A stretch of 64,000 bases of DNA. It comes from Gaiellasilicea sp963749515. Lineage in GTDB: Bacteria; Actinomycetota; Thermoleophilia; Gaiellales; Gaiellaceae. Position 1 is the first letter of the stretch. Every line of letters starts with the position of its first letter. Of the stretch, positions 8,071-15,519 are shown in pieces. A program made the position numbers and the translations under genes. The stretch spans positions 744,001 through 808,000 of the forward strand of contig CAVVMR010000010.1 of the NCBI GenBank assembly GCA_963749515.1, given 5' to 3'. The notes beneath the pieces are model-generated. The model saw only the letters and a list, made by a program, of their open reading frames with translations, ran no database searches and was not told the DNA's origin.

Positions 8071-10278
8071 TTACGAACCGCTGATGACGAACCGTTCGAG
8101 CTCGGCTTCGTCCACGAGCACCCGCCGCGGCTTCGAGCCCTCGTAGCCGGAGATGATTCCGCGCCGCTCGAGCATGTCGATCAGCCTTCCGGCCCTCGTG
8201 TAGCCGACCCGCAGGCGGCGCTGCAGCAGCGAGACGGACGCCGTCTGGGTCTGTACGACGATCTCGATCGCCTTCTCGAGCAGCTGATCCTCGTCCGGGT
8301 CGAACTCGCCGTCGTGGTCGCCGTCGTCCTCGAGCGCCCCCTCCGGCAGCTCCAGCAGCGTCTCGTCGAGCTCCTGGTCGCGCTGGTGCCGGCACTGCTC
8401 GACGACGAGGTTCACCTCGTCCTCGGAGACGTACGCGCCCTGCACGCGCTGGAGGCGTGAGGTGCCGAGCGGCTTGAAGAGCATGTCGCCCTGGCCGAGC
8501 AGGCTCTCGGCGCCGGCCGTGTCGAGGATCACGCGCGAGTCCGTCTGGCTCGAGACGGCGAATGCGATCCGGCTCGGGACATTCGCTTTGATCATTCCCG
8601 TGATCACGTCCACCGACGGCCTCTGGGTTGCGAGCACGAGGTGGATGCCGACCGCCCGCGACTTCTGCGCGAGGCGGATGACGGCGTCCTCGACCGCCTG
8701 CGGGCTGATCATCATCAGGTCGGCGAGCTCGTCGATCACGACGAGCAGGTAGGGCAGCGTGTCCTCGCCGCGGGCCCTGAAGGCACGGTTCGCCTCGGGC
8801 AGGTTGCGGGCGCGGACGATCGAGAGGCGCTCGTAGCGGCGCTCCATCTCGGCGACGACGTTGGTGAGAACGGCGCTCGCCTCCTTCGGGCTGGAGACGA
8901 CCGGGGTCAGCAGGTGCGGGATCGACTCGTAGTAGTTGAGCTCGATCCGCTTCGGATCGATCAGGATCATCCGCACCTCGTCGGGCGTGGAGCGGAGCAG
9001 CACCGACGTGAGGATCGTGTTGATGCACCCGGACTTACCGGAGCCCGTGGTGCCTGCGATGAGGATGTGCGGCATCCGCGCGAGGTCGGCCCACACCGCG
9101 TTGCCGGAGATGTCCTTGCCGAGCCACACGGCGAGCGGGCTCGCGGTCGCCGGCAGGTCGTCGTAGATGTCGCCGAGCGTGACGATCTTCGGGCTCAGGT
9201 TCGGGACCTCGACGCCGACGGCCTGCTTGCCGGGGATCGGCGCCAGGATCCGGATCTCGGTCGTCGCGAGCGCGTAGGAGAGATCGTCCTTCAGCGCGGC
9301 GACCTTCGACACCTTGGTGCCGGGCGCGAGCTGGAGCTCGTAGCGGGTGACGCGCGGGCCTGCGATCTGGCCGACGATCGTCGCCTCGACTCCGAAGTGC
9401 GCGAGCGCCTGAACGAGCGTGTCCGCGGTGCGCTGGTCGGCGCCGCTCACCCCCTTCGCGACTGCGGGCGACGTCTTGAGCACCCCGCGGTCGGGCAGCA
9501 CGTATGCCCCCTCGGGACGCGGCGCATCGAAGAGCGTCGTCTGCTCGTCCGTCTCCCCCTCCGGGTCGAGCAGGAGCGGAGACGGCGATGTCTCTGAACT
9601 GCCGGACAACCCTTCGGAGATGACGTCCGGGTAGTCGTGGACGACGTCGACTGGCGGCTCGTGCACGGGAGCGAGGAAGCGGTGATGCTCCGCCTCGGCC
9701 ACCTCCGGGCGATCCGGGCGCTCGAGTGAGCGGCGGGCGGCGCCGTGCGCGCGGCGCATCGCGTGACCGGACCGGCGCAGAATCGCGCCGTACGAGGCGC
9801 CTGTCAGCAGGAGGCCGCCGGCGAGCAGCGCCGTCAGGCCGACGAGCAGCGAGCCGGTGCCACCCAGGAGCGCCTCGATCCCGCCTCCGAGCAGATTGCC
9901 GACGAATCCTCCCTGGCCCGACCCGAGCGTCGTCATCAGCCCCAGTGACGCCACACCGAGCCCGACACGGAACGGGGTGAAGCTGACGAGCGCGCTCCGG
10001 AAGAGCATCAACCCGCCCACGGCGACGAGGGCCGCCGGCGCGGCGTAGGCGGCACTGCCCAGGAAGTCGCGGAGCCCCTGCTCGACCTTCTCGCCGACGA
10101 GGCCGCCGGCGAAGCCGAGGTAGAGCAGCGATGCGAGGAAGAGGCCGAGCGAGGCGAGCCCGAGCCCGATCAGCTCGGGGTGCTGGTGTGCCGCTCGGGT
10201 GCGGGACTTCTTCGTCCGCTTCTTGACGCGCGAGGGCGTGCGCGGCCGGAGGGGCCGCTTCTTCTTGCGAGCAGGCAT
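8071..10278 (-). CDS. ftsK: DNA translocase FtsK/SpoIIIE
   Basis: 735-residue double-stranded DNA pump used at the division septum to clear chromosome termini. A basic N terminus (MPARKKKRPLRP) leads to four membrane helices, then a linker, then the motor. The motor shows Walker A GTTGSGKSGC around residue 410, Walker B LLVVIDELADLMM and the FtsK block SRAVGIHLVLATQRPSVDVI. The last 65 residues are a gamma winged helix (SLLQRRLRVGYTRAGRLIDM) that reads polar KOPS-like sequences. The length is normal for an FtsK with a short linker. It stands alone between the importer and the nucleoside-hydrolase genes; the stop is followed by the importer promoter region. Confidence 0.95.
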   Translation of the reverse strand: MPARKKKRPLRPRTPSRVKKRTKKSRTRAAHQHPELIGLGLASLGLFLASLLYLGFAGGLVGEKVEQGLRDFLGSAAYAAPAALVAVGGLMLFRSALVSFTPFRVGLGVASLGLMTTLGSGQGGFVGNLLGGGIEALLGGTGSLLVGLTALLAGGLLLTGASYGAILRRSGHAMRRAHGAARRSLERPDRPEVAEAEHHRFLAPVHEPPVDVVHDYPDVISEGLSGSSETSPSPLLLDPEGETDEQTTLFDAPRPEGAYVLPDRGVLKTSPAVAKGVSGADQRTADTLVQALAHFGVEATIVGQIAGPRVTRYELQLAPGTKVSKVAALKDDLSYALATTEIRILAPIPGKQAVGVEVPNLSPKIVTLGDIYDDLPATASPLAVWLGKDISGNAVWADLARMPHILIAGTTGSGKSGCINTILTSVLLRSTPDEVRMILIDPKRIELNYYESIPHLLTPVVSSPKEASAVLTNVVAEMERRYERLSIVRARNLPEANRAFRARGEDTLPYLLVVIDELADLMMISPQAVEDAVIRLAQKSRAVGIHLVLATQRPSVDVITGMIKANVPSRIAFAVSSQTDSRVILDTAGAESLLGQGDMLFKPLGTSRLQRVQGAYVSEDEVNLVVEQCRHQRDQELDETLLELPEGALEDDGDHDGEFDPDEDQLLEKAIEIVVQTQTASVSLLQRRLRVGYTRAGRLIDMLERRGIISGYEGSKPRRVLVDEAELERFVISGS

Positions 10279-10314
10279 GCGGACGCCGTTCGACGCCGCG
10301 GACGTCAGCCCTGC

Positions 10315-10482
10315 CTACTCCTCCGGTTTGGATCGCCGGACGGACCAGAAGAGCAGGACCGCGCCGCCGGCTGCAAGCACGATGCCGAGGAGGTGCCCGT
10401 CGATCGTCGCGACCGCTCCGACGCCGAGCGCGAGTGCCCCGGCCGAGGCGACGACGACGTACAGCAGGCCGGGCGGAATCAA
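10315..10482 (-). CDS. 55-residue two-helix membrane protein
   Basis: Small frame from TTG 10482 to TAG 10315 encoding two hydrophobic segments (LLYVVVASAGALALGVGAV and LLGIVLAAGGAVLLFW) joined by TIDGH and ending in a charged tail, SVRRSKPEE. The TTG overlaps the TGA of the nucleoside hydrolase (TTGA), the same coupling used elsewhere in this window, and ftsK begins 36 bases after it. I recognise no family. Coding is supported by the hydrophobic pattern with charged ends and the overlap; the function is unknown. It may simply be a conserved small membrane protein of this lineage. Confidence 0.6.
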   Translation of the reverse strand: MIPPGLLYVVVASAGALALGVGAVATIDGHLLGIVLAAGGAVLLFWSVRRSKPEE

Positions 10483-11384
10483 CCGAGCGCCGCGATGCGC
10501 TCGAGCAGGAGGTCGAAGAAGGCATCAGCCTCGATCTCCAGGCCGACGTGCGCGTTCGGGTCGCGGTCGGTGCGATGCCAGCGGTCGACCACAGTCCGGC
10601 CGCGGCAGAGATCCGACTCCGTCTCCACCTCCACGTTCAGGTGCTCGGTGTGGACGATGCCAGGGCGCAGCACGTGCGCCATCGCGACTGCATCGTGAAT
10701 CGGGGCGCCGTCCCAGCCGTACGTCCGAGCGTGGTACTGCTTGAAGAACTCGACGAGCTCCGCGACGAAGGTCCCCACCCGGCCGGCTCGCCCGAAACGC
10801 TCGGCCCACGCGGGCGTCAGGAGCGCGCTGTGGGTGATGTCGAGCCCGATCATGGTCACGTCGATCCCGGCGTGAAAGACCCGCTGCGCAGCCTCGGGGT
10901 CCGCCCAGATGTTGAACTCCGCGGCCGGCGTCATGTTCCCCTCTCCGATCGCGCCGCCCATCAGGACGATTCGGGCAGGCCGCGCACCCCGGTCGAGCGC
11001 GAGCGCGACGTTCGTGAGCGGGCCGACCGGCACGAGCACGGTCTCGGGGGTCACACGCTCGACGAGGAAGTCGACTGCATGCTGGTCGATGGGCTCCGAG
11101 GCCCGTTGCGGGAGCTCGGGCCCGTCCATGCCGCTCTCGCCGTGGACGTGCGCGGCGACGTGAGGCTCGCGGACGAGCGGTCGATCCGACCCCCTCGCGA
11201 CCGGAACGTCCTCCCTGCCCACGAGCGCCAGCACCCGGAGCGCATTGTCCGTCGTCTTCTCGATCGTCTGGTTGCCGTGCACGGTGGTGACGCCCAGGAG
11301 GTCGATCTCCGGGCTCGCCAGTGCGAGCAGGAGCGCAATCGCATCGTCGTGCCCCGGATCGCAGTCGATGATGACTGGTGTCAC
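10479..11384 (-). CDS. Inosine/uridine-preferring nucleoside hydrolase
   Basis: 301 residues from GTG 11384. The N-terminal calcium-binding signature of the family, VIIDCDPGHDDAIALLLAL, is exact, and VGPLTNVALAL, MGGAIGEGNMTPAAEFN and the late HDAVAMAHVL block complete the active-site region. The enzyme hydrolyses ribonucleosides to free base and ribose in the cytoplasm. GTG 11384 overlaps the TGA of ribokinase (GTGA). Paired with ribokinase and near a nucleoside importer, it suggests import of nucleosides, release of base for salvage, and phosphorylation of ribose. In-frame residues upstream of the chosen start lack family similarity. Confidence 0.92.
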   Translation of the reverse strand: MTPVIIDCDPGHDDAIALLLALASPEIDLLGVTTVHGNQTIEKTTDNALRVLALVGREDVPVARGSDRPLVREPHVAAHVHGESGMDGPELPQRASEPIDQHAVDFLVERVTPETVLVPVGPLTNVALALDRGARPARIVLMGGAIGEGNMTPAAEFNIWADPEAAQRVFHAGIDVTMIGLDITHSALLTPAWAERFGRAGRVGTFVAELVEFFKQYHARTYGWDGAPIHDAVAMAHVLRPGIVHTEHLNVEVETESDLCRGRTVVDRWHRTDRDPNAHVGLEIEADAFFDLLLERIAALG

Positions 11385-12190
11385 GCGCTCAGTATCTCGT
11401 CTACTTCGGCCGCGGTCGGCAGGGACGGTTGCGCGCCGAAGCGAGAGGCGGCTAGAGCACCGGCGGCGCACGCCCGGCGCAGGGCCTCATCGTGCTCTCG
11501 TCCCTCGAGGAGCGAGACGAGCAGGCAGGCGGTGAAGGCGTCGCCCGCTGCGGTGCCATCGACTGCGTCGACGTGCGGAGGCTGGGCACGGGCGATCTCC
11601 TCACCCTCCTGGAGCAGCACTGCGCCCTCGGCGCCGAGGGTCAGCGCGACGAGGCCGTCGCGGCGCTTCAGCACCTCGAGCTCGTAGCGGTTGACGACCG
11701 TCAGGTCGGCGTCGACGTCGATCGGGCGGGCAGGCGCTGCGTTCAGGCAGAAGAGCCCCGACGCCTGCTCCCAGGCTGCGATCACCGCGGCGTCCGGCAG
11801 CTCGAGCTGGGTCAGGACCGCATCGGCCGCAGCGAGCTCGAAGGTGCGCAGTTCGGCGTTGGCGCCCGGGGCAACGGCGATCTGGTTCTCGCCCTCGGCG
11901 TCGACGAGGATCACGGCGACCCCGGTAGGCGCGGCCACCCGGGCCGCGTCGACGGCCAGCCGCTCCTCCCGCGGCAGCGCCTCGTCCGCGAACAGGTCAT
12001 CGCCGACCGAGCACACGAGCGTCACGTCGGCGCCCAGCCTGGCGCACGCGACGGCCTGGTTTGCCCCCTTGCCACCCGGAACGCGCCGGAAGACCGCATC
12101 CGTGACGGTCTCCCCCGGCCGCGGCAGCCGCTCCACCTGGGCGACGAGGTCGAGGTTCACCGACCCGACGACCGTGATCGAGGGGCTCAC
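11381..12190 (-). CDS. rbsK: Ribokinase (PfkB family)
   Basis: 269-residue PfkB-family sugar kinase. N-terminal TVVGSVNLDLVAQVERLPRPGET and PGGKGANQAVACARLGADV are the family signature 1 and sugar-binding region. DAVDGTAAGDAFTACLL matches signature 2 except that the usual D-T-T/T-G-A is here G-T-A-A-G-D, with the catalytic aspartate retained. It should make ribose-5-phosphate from ribose released by the adjacent hydrolase. Slightly shorter than typical ribokinases (about 300 residues). GTG 12190 is preceded by two identical palindromes that probably bind a repressor. Another pentose or nucleoside as substrate cannot be excluded. Confidence 0.88.
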   Translation of the reverse strand: MSPSITVVGSVNLDLVAQVERLPRPGETVTDAVFRRVPGGKGANQAVACARLGADVTLVCSVGDDLFADEALPREERLAVDAARVAAPTGVAVILVDAEGENQIAVAPGANAELRTFELAAADAVLTQLELPDAAVIAAWEQASGLFCLNAAPARPIDVDADLTVVNRYELEVLKRRDGLVALTLGAEGAVLLQEGEEIARAQPPHVDAVDGTAAGDAFTACLLVSLLEGREHDEALRRACAAGALAASRFGAQPSLPTAAEVDEILSA

Positions 12191-12195
12191 GAGAC

Positions 12196-12216
12196 TTTGT
12201 GTTCCTGTAACACAAG
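12196..12216 (-). promoter_or_regulatory. Operator-like palindrome, proximal copy
   Basis: TTGTGTTCCTGTAACACAA: 7-bp perfect arms around a five-base spacer, beginning about six bases upstream of the ribokinase GTG. An identical 19-base core occurs 54 bp further upstream (12251-12269). Position and repetition suggest an operator pair for the ribokinase/nucleoside-hydrolase operon; the regulator is unknown. Confidence 0.55.
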
Positions 12217-12246
12217 CCGCCTTTGGACCTCGGATCGATGCGGTTG

Positions 12247-12273
12247 GAGCTTGTGTTCCTGTAACACAAGCTC
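12247..12273 (-). promoter_or_regulatory. Operator-like palindrome, distal copy
   Basis: The same TTGTGTTCCTGTAACACAA core as the proximal copy, here with arms extended to 11 bp (GAGCTTGTGTT and complement). It overlaps the stop codon of the 12272-12808 gene. The centre-to-centre distance of 54 bp is close to five helical turns, which would place both sites on one face of the DNA. As RNA it would also fold into a hairpin. Confidence 0.55.
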
Positions 12274-12808
12274 AGGCGGCAAGGGCCCGCAGGTCGTCCA
12301 CGGTCGAGCCGAGCAGGGTGTCGCGGAGGTCGAAGAGACCCGCCCAGAGCGAGGAGGCGTTCGGCGGTGCGTCCAGCCGCGCCGCGTCGGAGAGGCCCTG
12401 CAGCGCGCGGACGAGAACGGCCAGCTCGAGGTAGGCGGCGGCGACGCGGATCGGGCTCGCCTGCACGCCGGCGCGCGCAAGCACAGCCTTCCATTCCACG
12501 AGCTCACCGGCTCCCGGGCCCGTGTACCACGACCGGCCCTCGGCCTGGTCGGCCTCGAGCTCGAGCAGATAGCGCCCGAGCGGGGCGTCGAGCCCCGCCA
12601 GCGCGGTTTCGACACGGTCCGCGGCGTGCCGGAGGGCCGCCTCGCGACCGCCGGCGGTCGGCGGCTGCGCCTCTCCCCTTCCCCAGCGCTCGAGCAGCCG
12701 GCAGAACGCCAGCGCAGCGGCCTCGCACGCGCGGAGCTGGCCGATCAGGCGTCTCGCCGTCAGCTCGCTCGCCGCGTGCCCGACGAGAACATCGGGCCAG
12801 TCAGTCAT
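12272..12808 (-). CDS. Hypothetical protein after RNase J
   Basis: 178 residues, alanine- and leucine-rich, predicted mainly helical and soluble, with no signal peptide or membrane segment. I recognise no family. The middle part (GPGAGELVEWKAVLARAGVQ) and the end (LWAGLFDLRDTLLGSTVDDL) are the most distinctive. ATG 12808 overlaps the TGA of RNase J (ATGA), so the two proteins are probably produced together and may be functionally linked. Codon use and length over a strict ATGA junction support a real gene. The distal ribokinase palindrome overlaps its stop. Confidence 0.7.
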   Translation of the reverse strand: MTDWPDVLVGHAASELTARRLIGQLRACEAAALAFCRLLERWGRGEAQPPTAGGREAALRHAADRVETALAGLDAPLGRYLLELEADQAEGRSWYTGPGAGELVEWKAVLARAGVQASPIRVAAAYLELAVLVRALQGLSDAARLDAPPNASSLWAGLFDLRDTLLGSTVDDLRALAA

Positions 12809-14448
12809 ACCTCGATCACCACAGGGAGAATCATCGGCCGCCGACGGGTTCTGTCGTAGATCAATTGTCCGACGGCATCGTGCAGATGCTCCTGCAGGAG
12901 CTTGATCTCGGTGATGTCGTCGGCCGCCATGCTCTCCAGCACGCGGGCCGCCTCGTCGCGGAGCTCATCGATCAGGTCATCGGAGTCGCCGAAGCCGCGC
13001 GCGATCAGCTCGGGCGGCGCGGTCGAGCCGCCGTTCGAGCCCGCGAGCGTCGTGACGATGATCAGCACGCCGTCCTCGGAGAGCCGCCGGCGGTCGCGCA
13101 GCGCCACGTCCCGCACGTCTCCCACGCCGAGGCCGTCCACGAACGTGAGGCCGGCCTCGACCCGGTCGATGATCCGCGGTGTCCTCCCCTGCTCGAGCTC
13201 GACCACCGATCCGTTCTCGGCGATGATGATCGCCTCCGCCGGCACACCGGACTCCAGCGACAGCTGGCCGTGCGCCGCGAGCATCCGGTACTCGCCGTGC
13301 ACCGGCATCACCGCGCGGGGGCGAAGGAGCGAGAGCATCGTCCGCATCTCCTCGGAGCAGGCATGGCCGGAGACGTGCACCGGCGCGATCTCCTGGTGCA
13401 GCACCTCGGCCCCCGCCTTGGCGAGCCGGTTGATCGAGTCGTGGACACGGAGCTCGTTGCCGGGAACGGGCTTCGCCGAGAGGATCACGGTGTCGCCGCG
13501 CTCGATCGAGACGGACGGGTGGTCGTTGTAGGCGATGCGCGTGAGCGCTGACATCGGCTCGCCCTGGCTGCCCGTGCAGAGGATCATCACCTGGCCGGGC
13601 GGTAGCTCCATCGCCTCTTGCGGCTTGATCAGAATGTGCTCGGGCACCTCGAGGTAGCCGAGCTGCCGCGCGATGTTCAGGTTCTTCCGCATCGAGCGCC
13701 CGACGATCGCGACCTTGCGGCCGACCTGGATGGCGACGTCGATCGCCTGCTGCATCCGGTGGACGTTCGACGCGAACGAGACGACGAGGATCCGGCCCTT
13801 GCGAAGCGGGATCAGCGTGCGGAACGCCTCGCCGACGAGCCGCTCAGAGCCGGTCATCCCTGGCCGCTCGGCGTTCGTCGAGTCGCCGAGCATCAGGTCG
13901 ACGCCGAGGTTCCCAAGCTCCGCGAGCCGGCCGACGTCGGTCTTCAGCCCGTCCACGGGCGTGTGGTCGAGCTTCCAGTCGCCCGTGTGCACGACCCGGC
14001 CGGCGGCGGTCTCGAGCACGATCGCGACGCAGTCCGGGATCGAGTGCGCGACGCGGACGAAGTCGAGCGTGAACGAGCCGACCCGGATCTGCTTCCCCGT
14101 CTCGGCCTCTTCCAGCTCCGTGGAGGCGGTCAGGCCGTGCTCGTCGAGCTTCGACTTGATCAAGCCGAGCGTCAGCTTCGTCGCGATCACCTTGTCGCAG
14201 TCCACCTCGCGGAGGAGATACGGCAGCCCACCGACGTGGTCCTCGTGCCCGTGGGTGAGGACGACGGCGTTCACTCGGCGATCGCGCAGGTAGCCGATGT
14301 CCGGCAGGACGAGGTCGACGCCGAGGTGCTCGTCGCGGGGAAATGCGAGGCCCGCGTCGACGACGACGATCTCGTCGCCGTGCTCGTAGACCGTCATGTT
14401 CTTCCCGACCTCGCCGAGGCCGCCCAGAGGGATGATCCGCAGACTCAC
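12805..14448 (-). CDS. rnj: Ribonuclease J
   Basis: 547-residue metallo-beta-lactamase/beta-CASP nuclease for RNA maturation and 5'-to-3' decay in the cytoplasm. Zinc ligands lie in LTHGHEDHVGGLPYLL near residue 65, followed by HTGDWKLDHTPVD and SGHACSEEMRTMLSLLRPRAVMPVHGEYRML in the beta-CASP part. The C-terminal domain (FVDGLGVGDVRDVALRDRR) is the usual RNase J dimerisation and anchoring region. GTG 14448 lies 21 bases after the dapA stop, and dapA-rnj adjacency is conserved in Actinobacteria. Together with pnp and RNase Z this window holds much of the RNA-decay machinery. Confidence 0.95.
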   Translation of the reverse strand: MSLRIIPLGGLGEVGKNMTVYEHGDEIVVVDAGLAFPRDEHLGVDLVLPDIGYLRDRRVNAVVLTHGHEDHVGGLPYLLREVDCDKVIATKLTLGLIKSKLDEHGLTASTELEEAETGKQIRVGSFTLDFVRVAHSIPDCVAIVLETAAGRVVHTGDWKLDHTPVDGLKTDVGRLAELGNLGVDLMLGDSTNAERPGMTGSERLVGEAFRTLIPLRKGRILVVSFASNVHRMQQAIDVAIQVGRKVAIVGRSMRKNLNIARQLGYLEVPEHILIKPQEAMELPPGQVMILCTGSQGEPMSALTRIAYNDHPSVSIERGDTVILSAKPVPGNELRVHDSINRLAKAGAEVLHQEIAPVHVSGHACSEEMRTMLSLLRPRAVMPVHGEYRMLAAHGQLSLESGVPAEAIIIAENGSVVELEQGRTPRIIDRVEAGLTFVDGLGVGDVRDVALRDRRRLSEDGVLIIVTTLAGSNGGSTAPPELIARGFGDSDDLIDELRDEAARVLESMAADDITEIKLLQEHLHDAVGQLIYDRTRRRPMILPVVIEV

Positions 14449-14469
14449 GCGCCGGAGTGTACGCGCGGG

Positions 14470-15351
14470 TTACGCGACGGCGGGCTGGAGCAGGCCGAGC
14501 CGGGAGAGGCAGTCGCGAATGCGGTCGCGTTCGTCGTGGGTGGCCTCGACGAGCGGCAGGCGGTGCCCGCCGACCTCGTGCCCGAGCAGGTTCAGAGCGG
14601 CCTTGATCGCGATCGGATTTCCGACGACCCGCAGCAGCTCGATCGAGGGCAGCAGCTCCCGCTCGAGCTCGCGGGCCGCATCGTGCTCGCCCGCCTTCCA
14701 CAGCCGCACGAGCTCCTTCACCTGCGGCCCGACGACGTGCGTGTGCACGCAGATGCCGCCGACACCTCCGAGCTCGAGGAACGGCAGGATCAAATCGTCG
14801 TCGCCGGCGTAGAGGTCGAGGCCGGTCTCCACGATGTGCTTCGCCTGCGGCAGGTCGTCGTAGGCCTGCTTGACCGCGCGGACGTTCTCGATCTCGGCGA
14901 GCCGCGTGATCGTCTCGGGCTCGATGTTGATCACGACCCGGCTGGGGATGTTGTAGACGACAACCGGCTTGTCGGTCGCCGCGGCCACCGCCTCGAAGTG
15001 GGCGACGATCCCGCGCTGCGGCGGCTTCGAGTAGTACGGCGTCACGACCAGGACGGCGTCGACGCCGAGCTCGTGCGCTTTTTCCGTCAGGTGGATCGAG
15101 TGGCGCGTGTCGTAGGTGCCCGTGCCCGCGATCACTGTCGCCTGCTCGCCGACCTCCTCCAGCGCCGCGGCGTAGAGCGCGAGCCGCTCCTCGTCGGCGA
15201 GCGTCGGCGCCTCGCCCGTGGTGCCGGTGACGACAAGCCCGTCGGAGCCGTTGTCGACGAGGTGGCGCGAGAGCGCGCGGAAGCTGTCGAGGTCGACCGA
15301 GCCGTCCCGCCTGAACGGAGTGACCATCGCCGTCAGCACCTCACCGAGCAT
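14470..15351 (-). CDS. dapA: 4-hydroxy-tetrahydrodipicolinate synthase
   Basis: 293-residue aldolase-fold enzyme condensing pyruvate and aspartate semialdehyde, the first step of lysine and diaminopimelate synthesis. VVTGTTGEAPTLADEER is the family signature, VTPYYSKPPQRG holds the catalytic tyrosine region, and VRAVKQAYDDL carries the Schiff-base lysine. dapB lies 2.4 kb away on the same strand. A TATGAT hexamer (15363-15358 on the minus strand) sits six bases before the ATG with no Shine-Dalgarno between, so the mRNA may be leaderless. Confidence 0.95.
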   Translation of the reverse strand: MLGEVLTAMVTPFRRDGSVDLDSFRALSRHLVDNGSDGLVVTGTTGEAPTLADEERLALYAAALEEVGEQATVIAGTGTYDTRHSIHLTEKAHELGVDAVLVVTPYYSKPPQRGIVAHFEAVAAATDKPVVVYNIPSRVVINIEPETITRLAEIENVRAVKQAYDDLPQAKHIVETGLDLYAGDDDLILPFLELGGVGGICVHTHVVGPQVKELVRLWKAGEHDAARELERELLPSIELLRVVGNPIAIKAALNLLGHEVGGHRLPLVEATHDERDRIRDCLSRLGLLQPAVA

Positions 15352-15519
15352 GGCTGGATCATACCGGCGCCCATCACCCGTTTCGGGACGCCGACACGCG
15401 AAGAGGGGATCTTCGGGCGCGTCCCTCGTGCGGGGGAGAGCGGAAACTCGTATCTGGCCCGAAGGTGACCGTAGTTGGTCATGCGGCCCGCCCGACGGCG
15501 GACAACTGAGAGGGTTTCG

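Noticed and set aside
13618..15468. 616-codon plus-strand open frame
   Set aside because: Runs antisense to RNase J and dapA, with Asp/Arg/Val repeats and no protein-like pattern.
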